Assembly: GCA_002386465.1 (NCBI GenBank)
Contig: DGIT01000140.1
Location: 54,394 to 89,175, forward strand
Direction: 5' to 3'
DNA length: 34,782 bases
DNA from: Burkholderiales bacterium UBA4615
Lineage (GTDB): Bacteria > Pseudomonadota > Gammaproteobacteria > Burkholderiales > Burkholderiaceae_E
This document shows positions 23,856 to 32,525 of the stretch, piece after piece; the stretch's first letter is position 1; each line of letters begins with the position of its first letter. The notes beneath the pieces were generated by a model. It did no database searches. It was not told the DNA's origin and saw only the letters and a program-made list of their open reading frames with translations. The position numbers and the translations under genes are program-made.

Positions 23856-23877
23856 ATTCTATGCCGAAGGGTAGAAT
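23856..23877. promoter_or_regulatory. Inverted repeat ATTCTA-N10-TAGAAT between yqaA-like gene and ilvA
   Basis: The two perfect 6-bp arms each resemble a -10 element (TAGAAT), one on each strand. The plus-strand copy (23872-23877) lies 78 bp before ilvA. The minus-strand copy is only about 11 bp from the yqaA-like start. No good -35 elements are visible, so this is a weak promoter or operator candidate. Confidence 0.25.
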
Positions 23878-23955
23878 AAGCGGTGGAACCCAGCCGCGTC
23901 AGGCAGGGATGCCCTCTTCATTGCCCGCTCTGTTCTGCTCTCTGGTGCCTGTCCC

Positions 23956-25509
23956 ATGGCCGTCGACTACCTCAAGAAAATTCTGACGGCGCGCGTCTAC
24001 GATGTGGCGAACGAATCGCCGCTGGAAGAGGCGCACTGGCTGTCGCAACGGCTGGGGCACACCGTCCTGCTCAAGCGGGAAGATCTTCAGCCAGTGCATT
24101 CGTTCAAGCTACGTGGCGCCTACAACAAGATGGCTCACCTAGGGGAGCGCGAGCGCGCTTGCGGGGTCATTGCTGCGTCCGCGGGCAACCATGCGCAGGG
24201 CGTGGCCCTGTCGGCGCAGCGCCTGGGCTGTCGGGCAGTCATCGTCATGCCGGTCACCACCCCGCAGGTCAAGATCGATGCCGTCCTGGCGCGCGGCGCT
24301 GAAGTGGTCCTGCACGGCGACTCCTACACCGACGCCTACGGTCATGCAATCGCCCTGCAGCGGCGCGACGGGCTGACCTTCGTCCATCCCTTTGATGATC
24401 CGGACGTGATCGCAGGCCAGGGCACGATCGGGATGGAGATCCTGCGCCAGCACCCGGGGCGCATTGATGCCATCTTTATTGCCATTGGTGGTGGGGGTCT
24501 CGCGGCCGGCGTGGCGGCGTTCGTACGCGAACTGCGCCCGGACATCCGGCTGATCGGCGTGCAGACCACCGACTCGGACGCCATGGCCCAGTCCATCGCT
24601 GCCGGCCAGCGCATCGAACTCAAAGAGGTCGGGCTGTTTTCCGACGGCACGGCCGTCAAGCTGGTCGGCGAGGAAACCTTCCGGCTGTGCCGTGAATATC
24701 TGGACGAAATCATCCTGGTCGACACCGATCAGGCCTGCGCCGCCATCAAGGACGTGTTCCAGGACACCCGATCGATCCTTGAACCCGCAGGTGCACTGGC
24801 GATCGCCGGGCTCAAGGCCTGGGTCGAGCGCGAAGCCCAGGGCATCGGGCAACCCGCCAAAGGCCAGACGCTGGTGGCAATCGCCTGTGGTGCCAACATG
24901 AATTTCGACCGGCTGCGCTTCGTGTCGGAGCGCGCCGAGATCGGCGAGCAGCGTGAGGCGGTCTTTGCGGTCACCATCCCGGAGGAGCGCGGCAGCTTCC
25001 GGCGCTTCTGTGCCGCGGTCGGGCCGCGCAATGTCACGGAATTCAATTATCGGATCGCCGATGCGCGCGTCGCACATGTGTTCGTCGGCATTCAGGTGAC
25101 TGACCGGGAAGAGGCACACACCATTGCACGCAACTTCGAGGCCAGCGGCTTTCCCACGCTGGATCTGACCGACGACGAGCTGGCCAAGCTCCATATCCGG
25201 CACCTGGTGGGTGGGCGCTCACCTCTGGCGCGCGACGAACTGCTCTACCGCTTCGAATTCCCGGAGCGCCCTGGGGCGCTGGTGCGTTTCCTGACCAGCA
25301 TGAACGCCGACTGGAACATTTCACTGTTCCATTATCGGAACCATGGCGCCGACTACGGCCGCATCCTGGTCGGTTTGCAGGTGCCTGCGGCCGACCACTC
25401 AGCCTTCCAATCCTTCCTGAATACGCTGGGATATCGGTTTTGGGATGAATCCCGCCACCCGGCCTACCGGCTTTTTCTATCTGCCGAACACGAGAGTGAC
25501 GTCCAGTAG
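23956..25509 (+). CDS. ilvA: Threonine ammonia-lyase, biosynthetic (threonine deaminase)
   Basis: A protein of 517 residues, full length for the biosynthetic form that makes 2-oxobutanoate for isoleucine. The PLP Lys is K51 in HSFKLRGAYN; SAGNHAQGVA binds the substrate carboxylate, and GGGGLAAG is the PLP-phosphate loop. The regulatory part (from about 330) contains two ACT-like domains: FAVTIPEERGSFRRFC and later FEFPERPGALVRFLTSM with WNISLFHYRNHGADYGRILVG (in part). The presence of both shows the isoleucine-inhibited, valine-modulated type and not the short catabolic TdcB. The ATG lies in a region without a strong ribosome-binding site. hemA follows 27 bp downstream on the same strand. Confidence 0.96.
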   Translation: MAVDYLKKILTARVYDVANESPLEEAHWLSQRLGHTVLLKREDLQPVHSFKLRGAYNKMAHLGERERACGVIAASAGNHAQGVALSAQRLGCRAVIVMPVTTPQVKIDAVLARGAEVVLHGDSYTDAYGHAIALQRRDGLTFVHPFDDPDVIAGQGTIGMEILRQHPGRIDAIFIAIGGGGLAAGVAAFVRELRPDIRLIGVQTTDSDAMAQSIAAGQRIELKEVGLFSDGTAVKLVGEETFRLCREYLDEIILVDTDQACAAIKDVFQDTRSILEPAGALAIAGLKAWVEREAQGIGQPAKGQTLVAIACGANMNFDRLRFVSERAEIGEQREAVFAVTIPEERGSFRRFCAAVGPRNVTEFNYRIADARVAHVFVGIQVTDREEAHTIARNFEASGFPTLDLTDDELAKLHIRHLVGGRSPLARDELLYRFEFPERPGALVRFLTSMNADWNISLFHYRNHGADYGRILVGLQVPAADHSAFQSFLNTLGYRFWDESRHPAYRLFLSAEHESDVQ

Positions 25510-25536
25510 TAAACTTAACTTGACACTGGATCCGCC

Positions 25537-26805
25537 ATGCACCTGCTTACACTCGGTCTGAACCACACCACCGCGCCGCTGTCGCTGCGCGAGAAAGTCG
25601 CGTTCCCGGGCGATGCCCTGCGGGATGCGGTCGCCGATCTGCGCCGCCATCTGCGCACGCTGATCCCGGAAACGGCGATCCTGTCCACCTGCAACCGGAC
25701 CGAGATTTATTGCGCCACGCCTGCCCCGCAGGATGCGCGTGCGGCGGTCACCCAATGGATGGCCGATCGCAACGGCATCGGCGCGCCTTCAGGCCTGGAA
25801 GAACACCTGTACGCGCTGCCCAACACAGACGCCGTGCGGCATGCTTTCCGGGTGGCCTCGGGCCTGGACTCCATGGTCCTGGGCGAGCCGCAAATCCTGG
25901 GGCAGATGAAAGACGCCGCGCGTGTGGCTCAAGAGGCCGACGCACTCGGCACGCACCTGCATCAGCTCTTTCAGCGCACCTTCGCAGTGGCCAAGGAAGT
26001 GCGCAGCAACACGGAAATCGGCGCGCATTCGGTGTCCATGTCGGCCGCCAGTGTGCGGCTGGCGCAGCGGCTGTTCGAAGATCTGCGCGACACGTCCATT
26101 CTGTTCGTGGGTGCCGGCGAAATGATCGAGCTGGCCGCGGCGCATTTCGTGGCGCAGCAACCGCGCAAGGTCACCGTGGCCAACCGGACAGCCGAGCGGG
26201 CCCAGAAACTTGCTGGGCGCCTGGGCGGACAGGCCCTGCGGCTAGCCGACGTTCCCGATTGCCTGGCCGAGCACGACATCATCGTGTCCTGCACGGCCAG
26301 CTCACTGCCGATCATCGGCCTGGGCATGGTCGAGCGCGCGCTCAAGCAGCGCCGTCATCGGCCGCTCTTCATGATCGATCTGGCCGTCCCGCGCGACATC
26401 GAGCAAGAAGTGGCCCGACTCGACGACGTCTTCCTCTACACCGTCGACGATCTGGGCAAACTGGTGCAAACCGGCATGGAAAATCGTCAGATGGCGGTCG
26501 CTCAGGCGGAGTCCATCATCGACACCCGGGTTGATGCCTTCATGACGTGGCTCTCGGCGCGCCAGGCTGTACCGGCTATCCGTGCCCTGCATGCGCGCGG
26601 AGAAGCCCTCAAGAGCGCCGAGCTGGAACGTGCCCGCCGCATGCTGGCACGCGGCGATGACCCGCAGGCGGTGCTCGAAGCTCTGGCCAATGGTCTGACC
26701 GGCAAGTTCTTGCATGGCCCGACGACCCTGCTGCAGCGCGGTGGGCCTGAACAGCAGCAGATCGGTGCGCTGATCGATCGTCTGCTTCCCGAAGACAGGC
26801 ACTAG
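25537..26805 (+). CDS. hemA: Glutamyl-tRNA reductase
   Basis: A protein of 422 residues that reduces glutamyl-tRNA(Glu) to glutamate-1-semialdehyde, the first committed step of tetrapyrrole synthesis by the C5 route. The catalytic Cys is C52 in STCNRTEIY. GLDSMVLGEPQILGQMK is the conserved signature, ILFVGAGEMIELAA is the NADPH-binding loop, and the C-terminal dimerisation helix is present (LERARRMLARGDDPQAVLEALANGLTGKFLHGPTTLLQ, in part LTGKFLHGPT). The N-terminus MHLLTLGLNHTTAPLSLREK is typical and fixes the start. It heads the hemA-prfA-prmC-grxD-ubiX run conserved in Burkholderiales. Confidence 0.97.
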   Translation: MHLLTLGLNHTTAPLSLREKVAFPGDALRDAVADLRRHLRTLIPETAILSTCNRTEIYCATPAPQDARAAVTQWMADRNGIGAPSGLEEHLYALPNTDAVRHAFRVASGLDSMVLGEPQILGQMKDAARVAQEADALGTHLHQLFQRTFAVAKEVRSNTEIGAHSVSMSAASVRLAQRLFEDLRDTSILFVGAGEMIELAAAHFVAQQPRKVTVANRTAERAQKLAGRLGGQALRLADVPDCLAEHDIIVSCTASSLPIIGLGMVERALKQRRHRPLFMIDLAVPRDIEQEVARLDDVFLYTVDDLGKLVQTGMENRQMAVAQAESIIDTRVDAFMTWLSARQAVPAIRALHARGEALKSAELERARRMLARGDDPQAVLEALANGLTGKFLHGPTTLLQRGGPEQQQIGALIDRLLPEDRH

Positions 26806-26876
26806 CCCTCTGACCGGTCAGGCTGCCCGCGGCCCCGAGGGACCGGGCTGCGTGCGGGGCATGTTTTGGTCACTCC

Positions 26877-27962
26877 ATGAAAGCATCGATGTTGGCAAAG
26901 CTCCAGCGGCTGGAAGAGCGGCTGGAAGAAGTCTCGGCGCTGATGGCCAGCGAGTCCGCCACGCGGGACATGGCCGAATACCGCCGGCTGGGGCGTGAGC
27001 ATGCCGAACTGGTTGAGGTGGTCGAGCACTTCGTTGCCTGGCGCGGTGCACGCAATGACCGCGAGACGGCTGAAGCCCTGCGCACCGACCCCGAGCTGCG
27101 TGAATTCGCCGCTGAGGAAATCAGCGCGGCCGATGCGCGGCTGAGCGAAGAGGCCGCCACCCTGGAGCGCTTGCTGCTGCCGCGCGACCCGGATGACACG
27201 CGTGACGTCATTCTGGAAATTCGGGCCGGCACCGGGGGCGATGAGAGCGCGCTCTTTGCGGGCGACCTGCTGCGCATGTATCTGCGCTATGCCGAGCGGC
27301 TCGGCTGGCACACCGAATTGCTCTCGGAGCATCCGTCCGAGTTGGGCGGCTACAAAGAAGCCATCGTGCGCATCGGCGGCGAAGCAGTCTACTCACGGAT
27401 GAAGTTCGAATCGGGCGGCCACCGGGTGCAGCGTGTGCCGCAAACCGAGGCGCAGGGCCGCATTCACACCTCAGCCTGTACCGTGGCCGTCATGCCCGAG
27501 GCGGATGAGGCTAGCGAGATCGTGATCGCACCGGAAGAAATCCGAATCGATGTGTTTCGGGCCTCGGGCGCGGGTGGCCAGCACGTGAACAAGACCGAAT
27601 CTGCCGTGCGCATCACTCACCTGCCGACCGGCCTGGTGGCCGAATGTCAGGACGATCGCTCGCAGCACCGCAACAAGGACAAGGCAATGAAGGTGCTGGC
27701 CACCCGCTTGCGTGATGCGCGACAGCGTGAGGCGCAGGCCAAGGAAGCGGCCACCCGCAAGTCGCTGGTGGGCTCGGGCGACCGGTCGGAACGTATCCGG
27801 ACCTATAACTTTCCGCAGGGGCGCGTGACCGACCACCGGATCAACCTGACCTTGTACAAGCTGCAGTCGGTGATGGATGGCGATCTGGATGATCTGCTCG
27901 GGCCGCTCGTTGCCGAATACCAGGCCGAGAAACTTGCGGCCATGGCTGAGGACGGCGCATGA
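26877..27962 (+). CDS. prfA: Peptide chain release factor 1
   Basis: A protein of 361 residues that recognises UAA and UAG and triggers release of the finished peptide. The GGQ motif is at 233-235 (RASGAGGQHVNKTESAVR), with Q235 the target of PrmC methylation. The codon-recognition tripeptide region reads RVPQTEAQGRIHTSA (PQT at 188-190, where E. coli has PAT); the two outer residues Pro and Thr are kept, so the specificity should be that of RF1. The N-terminal helical domain and the C-terminal end are complete. The start MKASMLAKLQRLEERL agrees with family starts. It lies 71 bp after hemA, and prmC follows 32 bp later. Confidence 0.97.
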   Translation: MKASMLAKLQRLEERLEEVSALMASESATRDMAEYRRLGREHAELVEVVEHFVAWRGARNDRETAEALRTDPELREFAAEEISAADARLSEEAATLERLLLPRDPDDTRDVILEIRAGTGGDESALFAGDLLRMYLRYAERLGWHTELLSEHPSELGGYKEAIVRIGGEAVYSRMKFESGGHRVQRVPQTEAQGRIHTSACTVAVMPEADEASEIVIAPEEIRIDVFRASGAGGQHVNKTESAVRITHLPTGLVAECQDDRSQHRNKDKAMKVLATRLRDARQREAQAKEAATRKSLVGSGDRSERIRTYNFPQGRVTDHRINLTLYKLQSVMDGDLDDLLGPLVAEYQAEKLAAMAEDGA

Positions 27963-27994
27963 GCATGATGCTGGACGCACGCCCGGCCTGAGCC

Positions 27995-28882
27995 ATGAGC
28001 GAGCCCGCCCCCTCTCCCGGCACACCCAGCTGGGATGCGCTGCTGACGCAGTGCGGCCTGCCGCGCCTGGATGCGCGTGCGCTGTTGGAGCACGCCAGCG
28101 GCAAGCGGCGCGAATGGCTTCTGGCCCATGGAGACGATCCTGCAGCAGCGTCAGTCATCGATGCCTTCAATGCGCTGGCCGAACGCCGTCGGGCGGGCGA
28201 GCCGCTCGCCTATCTGCTGAGATTTCGCGAGTTCCACGGGCTGCGCTTTGTAGTCAGCCGCGATGTGCTGGTGCCGCGACCGGAGACCGAAGGGCTGGTC
28301 GATGCAGCGCTGGAGCACCTGGCCGACACCGTGCGGCCACGGCTGCTCGATCTGGGCACGGGAAGCGGCGCAGTGGCCATCACGCTGGCGGTGCTGCGCC
28401 CTGATGCACAGGTTGTGGCGACAGATGCTTCCTCCCACGCGCTGACGGTGGCACAGGACAACGCCCGCGCGCTGGGTGCAACCGGCATCACATGGCGCCT
28501 GGGCGACTGGTTTGCTGCACTGGCGCCCGATGAGCCGCCCTTCGATCTGGTGGTATCCAACCCGCCCTACCTGGCCTGCGACGATCCGCATCTGAGCGAC
28601 CCGGCCCTGCGCCATGAACCTCAGATGGCGTTAGTCAGCGGGGCGCACGGCATGGAGGCAATCGGAACGATTGCGAATCATGCCCCGGCCCGATTGCGCG
28701 CCGGCGGCTGGCTAATGCTGGAGCATGGCGCGACGCAGGGTGCTGCTGCGCGCGACTGCCTGCAACGCGCGGGGTTCACTGCCATTGAGACCCGCACCGA
28801 CCTGCAGGGGCTCGAGCGTGTCACCCTGGGCCGACGACCCCTTGCACCAGACAATCCCTCACGCAGCCAAGGCGTGGTTTGA
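27995..28882 (+). CDS. prmC: Release factor glutamine N5-methyltransferase
   Basis: A protein of 295 residues that methylates the Gln of the GGQ motif in RF1 and RF2 using SAM. It has the helical N-terminal domain, then VLVPRPETE (91-99), the SAM-binding LLDLGTGSGAVAI (117-129) and the catalytic NPPY (189-192). The usual G-x-x-EF loop before the beta hairpin reads LLRFREFHG, a mild departure. The gene directly follows prfA, its substrate's gene, as in many bacteria. Start ATG 27995 is consistent with the family. Confidence 0.95.
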   Translation: MSEPAPSPGTPSWDALLTQCGLPRLDARALLEHASGKRREWLLAHGDDPAAASVIDAFNALAERRRAGEPLAYLLRFREFHGLRFVVSRDVLVPRPETEGLVDAALEHLADTVRPRLLDLGTGSGAVAITLAVLRPDAQVVATDASSHALTVAQDNARALGATGITWRLGDWFAALAPDEPPFDLVVSNPPYLACDDPHLSDPALRHEPQMALVSGAHGMEAIGTIANHAPARLRAGGWLMLEHGATQGAAARDCLQRAGFTAIETRTDLQGLERVTLGRRPLAPDNPSRSQGVV

Positions 28883-28977
28883 CGCTTTGCACCGGCCTGC
28901 CTAGACTCGCCGCTCACGGATCGCCCATCGATCGACCGCCGCCATCGGCGCGACACCCCCTTTCAGGATGCAGGACC

Positions 28978-29298
28978 ATGGACGCTAAGGAATTCATTCA
29001 AAAAACCGTCACCGACCACCCGATCGTGCTTTTCATGAAGGGGACGGCTCAATTTCCCCAGTGCGGTTTCTCGGGCAAGACTGTTCAGATGCTCAAAGCA
29101 GCCGGTGTAAAAAATCTGGTCACGGTCAATGTGCTCGAGGACGACGAAGTCCGCCAGGCGATCAAGGACTTTTCCAACTGGCCGACCATCCCGCAGCTTT
29201 ACGTGCAAGGCGAATTCATCGGCGGTGCCGACATCGTCCAGGAGATGTTCCAGTCGGGCGAACTGCAAAAGATGCTGCCGGCCGACGCAGGCCAGTGA
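28978..29298 (+). CDS. grxD: Monothiol glutaredoxin GrxD (Grx4 type)
   Basis: A protein of 106 residues with the monothiol active site CGFS (C29-S32) in FPQCGFSGKTVQ, followed by NWPTIPQLYVQGEFIGGADIV (WPTIPQLYV and GGADI), which bind glutathione. Proteins of this type hold a bridging 2Fe-2S cluster with glutathione and a BolA partner and take part in FeS trafficking. The upstream in-frame extension has no homology; ATG 28978 follows a CAGGA at a fair distance. It lies 95 bp after prmC, and ubiX follows 37 bp downstream. Confidence 0.96.
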   Translation: MDAKEFIQKTVTDHPIVLFMKGTAQFPQCGFSGKTVQMLKAAGVKNLVTVNVLEDDEVRQAIKDFSNWPTIPQLYVQGEFIGGADIVQEMFQSGELQKMLPADAGQ

Positions 29299-29335
29299 TC
29301 GCTGCGCTGCGGCCCGGTCACGTGCAGGCCTGCCC

Positions 29336-29917
29336 GTGACCCGCCGGCTGATCGTTGCCATCACCGGCGCCTCGGGGGCGGTGTATGGCGTGCGGCTGTT
29401 GCAACTGCTGCGCGAAGTCCCGGGCATGCGCACCCACCTGGTGGTCACGCCCGCCGGGTGGATGAACATCGAGCATGAAATGGCACTGCCGCGTCGGGAC
29501 GTGGAAGCCCTGGCCGATACGGTTCATGCGGTGCGCGACGTTGGAGCCAGCATTGCCTCGGGTTCGTTCCAGACCGACGGCATGGTCGTGGCGCCGTGTT
29601 CCATGCGCACACTCGGCTCGATCGCACATGGCCTGTCGGACAACCTCGTGACGCGGGCAGCCGATGTGGCGCTTAAGGAGCGGCGCAGGCTCGTGCTGAT
29701 GGTGCGCGAAACGCCGCTGAACCTTGCGCATCTGCGCAACATGACTGCCGTCACCGAGATGGGCGGCATGATCTTTCCACCGGTGCCCGCGTTCTACAAC
29801 GCGCCGCAATCCGTGCAGGACGTGGTGGACCATACCGTGGGACGGGTGCTTGATGTGCTGGGCATCGAGCAATCGGTTTCGCCCGCCTGGCCGGGTCTGA
29901 CTGCAGCCCGGGACTGA
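29336..29917 (+). CDS. ubiX: Flavin prenyltransferase UbiX
   Basis: A protein of 193 residues that attaches a dimethylallyl group to FMN, giving the prenylated cofactor of the UbiD decarboxylase. Family motifs: IVAITGASGAVYGVRLL (near 5-21), GSFQTDGMVVAPCSMRTLGSIAHGLSDNL (PCSMRTLGSIAHGLSDNL), RRRLVLMVRETPLN and FPPVPAFYNAPQSV. The real start is GTG 29336, because residues encoded further upstream in this frame lie inside grxD and have no homology. The gene ends the conserved run that began with hemA. Confidence 0.95.
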   Translation: MTRRLIVAITGASGAVYGVRLLQLLREVPGMRTHLVVTPAGWMNIEHEMALPRRDVEALADTVHAVRDVGASIASGSFQTDGMVVAPCSMRTLGSIAHGLSDNLVTRAADVALKERRRLVLMVRETPLNLAHLRNMTAVTEMGGMIFPPVPAFYNAPQSVQDVVDHTVGRVLDVLGIEQSVSPAWPGLTAARD

Positions 29918-30121
29918 AGCGGCCCGCTGCGAGTTGGCCAAATCCGGGCCACGCCGCGAGGCCTCGGACCGCAGCCCTTTTCTCTGTCGGAGCCCGCCTG
30001 CGCGTGCCGCAGGATCAGGGCGCCCGTGCAGACATGCTCGAACTCATCCGGCGCGCGCACTGACCGAAGCGAAACCGCATGAGATACTTCAGACACGCTG
30101 ATCACTGCACCAGGATCTCCA

Positions 30122-30547
30122 ATGAAAATGCTTGTGGCCATCGATGGCTCGAAAAACGCGTTGCGTGCGCTCAAATACGCGATCAAGCTCGCCGGCAAAT
30201 TGTCTGAGCCCAGTTCGCTGGTGCTGGTCAACGCGCACGATGACACGGCCCTGCGTGGCGCCAGTCAGTTCGTTGGCAAAGACACGGTCAAAGGTTATCT
30301 GGACGACCTGTCCAACTCGGAGCTCGCCGAAGCCGTGGCACTGGCCGAGAAATCAGGCCTGAGTTTTGAGACCCGACTGGTGCGTGGCTCGGTGGCTCAG
30401 GCCATTCTGAAGGCCGCCACCGATCGCGACTGCGACCAGATCATTCTGGGCTCCAAAGGGCGCTCGGCCCTGCGTGATCTGCTGATCGGTTCGGTGGCGC
30501 AACGGGTCATAGCGATGTCGACCATCCCGGTGACTATCATCAAGTAA
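30122..30547 (+). CDS. Universal stress protein, UspA family
   Basis: A protein of 141 residues with a single Usp domain. It begins MKMLVAIDGSKNALRALKYA and has the ATP-binding pattern G-2x-G-9x-G-S near the C-terminus (LGSKGRSALRDLLIGSVAQRV), so it is probably of the nucleotide-binding class. The 204 bp before it hold no gene that I can support; the final bases include CCAGGA as a possible ribosome-binding site. A YvlD-like membrane protein follows 32 bp later on the same strand. The stress that induces it is not evident. Confidence 0.93.
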   Translation: MKMLVAIDGSKNALRALKYAIKLAGKLSEPSSLVLVNAHDDTALRGASQFVGKDTVKGYLDDLSNSELAEAVALAEKSGLSFETRLVRGSVAQAILKAATDRDCDQIILGSKGRSALRDLLIGSVAQRVIAMSTIPVTIIK

Positions 30548-30579
30548 CTGCGAGTGCTTAGCATCAGGATCATCAAACC

Positions 30580-30927
30580 ATGAAGTGGCTGCTGGGTTGG
30601 GCGATCAACGCGGGCGTCTTGCTGCTGATGCCTTACATCCTGCCTGCCGTGCAAGTGCGCGACTTCGGTTCGGCGCTGATCGCGGCGCTGGTCCTGGGTC
30701 TGCTGAACGCCATCGTGCGGCCGATCCTGGTGGTGCTGACCTTGCCGGTCACGATGCTCACACTGGGCCTGTTCATCGTCGTGATCAATGGGCTGATGTT
30801 CTGGTTGGCCTCGCGTCTGCTTGACGGCTTTCAGGTGGCCAGCTTTGGCTGGGCCATCATCGCGGCGCTGTTATTCAGCCTGATCAGTTGGGTGGTCAGC
30901 ACGGTGGTGTTGCGGCGCGACGCCTGA
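30580..30927 (+). CDS. YvlD/'phage holin family' four-helix membrane protein
   Basis: A protein of 115 residues, almost entirely hydrophobic, with four predicted membrane helices. The pattern FGSALIAALVLGLLNAIVRPILVVLTLPVTMLTLGLF (in part LGLLNAIVRPILVVLTLP) is characteristic of the DUF360 family. Databases name it 'phage holin, superfamily IV', but members are ordinary chromosomal genes, and no phage gene is near. Function is unknown; the position after a stress protein gene hints at an envelope-stress role, which is inference only. Confidence 0.9.
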   Translation: MKWLLGWAINAGVLLLMPYILPAVQVRDFGSALIAALVLGLLNAIVRPILVVLTLPVTMLTLGLFIVVINGLMFWLASRLLDGFQVASFGWAIIAALLFSLISWVVSTVVLRRDA

Positions 30928-31027
30928 TCGATCCGCATCAGACGTGACCACCGTCACGGCAGCACATCGACGAACGGCCGATCATGGGCCATGAGCGGCA
31001 ACCCCTGCCGTGGCGGAGCGACCATCG

Positions 31028-31375
31028 ATGATCAAGTTCAATGCGGCACCGGCTTTTGATTTCGACGAATGGGCCACGTTGTATCAGCGTGACCCGGAAG
31101 CCTTTGAGGCACGCCGAAAAGCGATGCTCGCCATCGAAATCGCCAAGGGTGGTGTGCATGCAGAGGCCGGCAAACAGCTGGTCGAAAAGCTCGAAGCACA
31201 ACTCGCCGGAAAAACCGATGCGGAACGCATCAATCTGTCGATGCTGGCCATGGTCGCTTCAGCCAAGTCGATGGCCGAACGGCTGGGTGCGCTGGGCGAT
31301 TCACTGCAGCAGCACGCCGCTGCGGCGAGCAATCGCCCGGGACGCCCTGACGGGTCTCAGCGCCCCACTGCCTGA
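31028..31375 (+). CDS. DUF3135 domain protein
   Basis: A soluble protein of 115 residues. The N-terminus FDFDEWATLYQRDPEAFEARRKAML (FDFDEWATLYQRDPEAFE at about 10-27) matches the DUF3135 family, whose role is not known. The rest is helical and charged, ending in a polar tail rich in Ala, Arg and Pro. I start at ATG 31028 because the GTG at 31010 adds six unlike residues and the family begins near this Met. The gene is convergent with the lipoprotein gene, with 61 bp between their stops. Confidence 0.85.
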   Translation: MIKFNAAPAFDFDEWATLYQRDPEAFEARRKAMLAIEIAKGGVHAEAGKQLVEKLEAQLAGKTDAERINLSMLAMVASAKSMAERLGALGDSLQQHAAAASNRPGRPDGSQRPTA

Positions 31376-31436
31376 CACTCAAGTCGCTGACTGGCTGAAC
31401 GCGTTCGCTGCAGCGTCTTGCTGCTGTGCATGTGCC

Positions 31437-32150
31437 TCAACGTGACACCGGCTGGGCAGCCGCACCGATGGCAGGCGGCAGCGGTATTTCGATCACCTGC
31501 GTCGTGCCATCCACACCCGGAAACCCGCGAAAGACCGCCTGTACCAGCGCGGGCATCAGCTGCGGCAACGCGGGCTCGAAGGCCCTTGCAACCGCACTGG
31601 ACTCAAACACCGTCCGCGCTGGGGCGCCCCCGGCGGGTAAAGCCTCGATGATCGACAGTCGCAGGGTATGGACTGAGACCGGAAAATCCATCGGCGCGGC
31701 ATAGGCTGGACCGCCCCACCAGCCCGGATACGCGGGCCATCGATAGGGGCCGGGGCGCCCTGGTCCGGGCCAGGGTCCATAGGGCCAACCGTAGGCGCCC
31801 CCATAGACCGGCCCCAATGGCGGCATGAACGCCATGGCGCGCCCCACTTCAGCCTGGACCTGTGCATCGAACTCAATGCGATAGCGAGCCGACTGGGGCT
31901 CTGCCTCGGTGAACCCCAGCGCGACCAACTGTTGGCGCACCAGGTCAGCGTAACTGCGGTACTCCAGGGATGCGGCACGCGCGGACGCCGTGCCCATTGC
32001 GAAGCTGCGCGGCGGCTGCTCTTCGAAGCGATGAAACCGCGTGACTTCAGCGCGCATTATCGGTGTAGAAGCGCATCCGGCGAGCCAGGCTGCCAGCCCC
32101 AGCAGGAGGACCCGGGCCCATCGCCCAGGCGTTGCATTCAACATGTCCAT
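31437..32150 (-). CDS. DUF4136 domain lipoprotein
   Basis: A protein of 237 residues with a lipoprotein signal: a hydrophobic core then lipobox LAGC (Cys near residue 25), followed by STPIMRAEVTRFHRF. The DUF4136 region (RSFAMGTASARAASLEYRSYADLVRQQLVALGFTEA in part) occurs in many envelope lipoproteins of unknown role. A Gly/Pro/Trp/Tyr-rich stretch (WPYGPWPGPGRPGPYRWPAY) lies in the middle, near residues 115-145. I start at ATG 32150, with AGGAC five bases upstream; ATG 32144 and an ATG at 32183 are alternatives. The long open frame upstream of this is non-coding in appearance. Confidence 0.83.
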   Translation of the reverse strand: MDMLNATPGRWARVLLLGLAAWLAGCASTPIMRAEVTRFHRFEEQPPRSFAMGTASARAASLEYRSYADLVRQQLVALGFTEAEPQSARYRIEFDAQVQAEVGRAMAFMPPLGPVYGGAYGWPYGPWPGPGRPGPYRWPAYPGWWGGPAYAAPMDFPVSVHTLRLSIIEALPAGGAPARTVFESSAVARAFEPALPQLMPALVQAVFRGFPGVDGTTQVIEIPLPPAIGAAAQPVSR

Positions 32151-32419
32151 GGCGTCCTGGCTCTTCGAATACATGCAGGTGGTCTTGGGCACCCGTTGCA
32201 GGCGCCGCCTCTTCAGCCCGGAATTGTGCGCCGTTTGCTGGCGACCCTCGCAGCGGATGCGTTTCAAACCGTAGGCCATCGTGCCGCGCGCGCGCCGGCG
32301 CAACCATGACACGCACATCCATGCTTGGCGGTCCTGAATGAATACGGTACCGTCGATCACCCTAAAGAATGAACACACTGAAGCATTGCCTGCACGGCAA
32401 GATGCTTCGAAGGAGACCG
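32151..32419. other. Intergenic region between lipoprotein gene and Cys-rich ORF
   Basis: No conserved gene is seen here on either strand. It holds the leader of the divergent lipoprotein gene and that of the dioxygenase unit. A 10-bp palindrome ACGGTACCGT lies at 32344-32353, and the stretch from about 32335 to 32400 is less GC-rich than the surroundings, as expected of a promoter region. No good -35/-10 pair could be chosen. Confidence 0.5.
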
Positions 32420-32518
32420 ATGTGCATCGTGTTCGTACTGCAGGCCTGCGCCTGCTTTCATGGCGCCCAAGGGCACGCCTGCTGCGGTGCACTGGTCAAA
32501 CACTATCCGGCGGAGTGA
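32420..32518 (+). CDS. Possible 32-residue Cys/His-rich leader peptide or microprotein
   Basis: A short ORF that starts with ATG four bases after a strong AGGAG (32411-32415) and stops 7 bp before the dioxygenase ATG. The product has five Cys (2, 10, 12, 21, 22) and three His (14, 19, 28) among 32 residues: MCIVFVLQACACFHGAQGHA begins it, and CCGALVKHYPAE ends it. The close placement would couple its translation to the next gene. It could be a regulatory leader peptide, a metal-binding microprotein or chance. I know of no family match, and conservation is untested. Confidence 0.4.
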   Translation: MCIVFVLQACACFHGAQGHACCGALVKHYPAE

Positions 32519-32525
32519 GGCATCC

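Noticed and set aside
29918..30121. Small RNA or gene in the 204-bp gap before the Usp gene
   Set aside because: Only a 10-bp palindrome CGAGGCCTCG without a loop and short out-of-frame ORFs lacking a ribosome-binding site.
30580..30927. Prophage remnant suggested by the name 'phage holin family'
   Set aside because: The family is a common chromosomal membrane protein; no other phage gene, attachment site or change in composition is near.
32151..32492. N-terminal extension of the lipoprotein frame (114 codons)
   Set aside because: The lipobox near residue 25 from ATG 32150 requires the start to be there; the upstream translation is basic and Arg-rich without homology.
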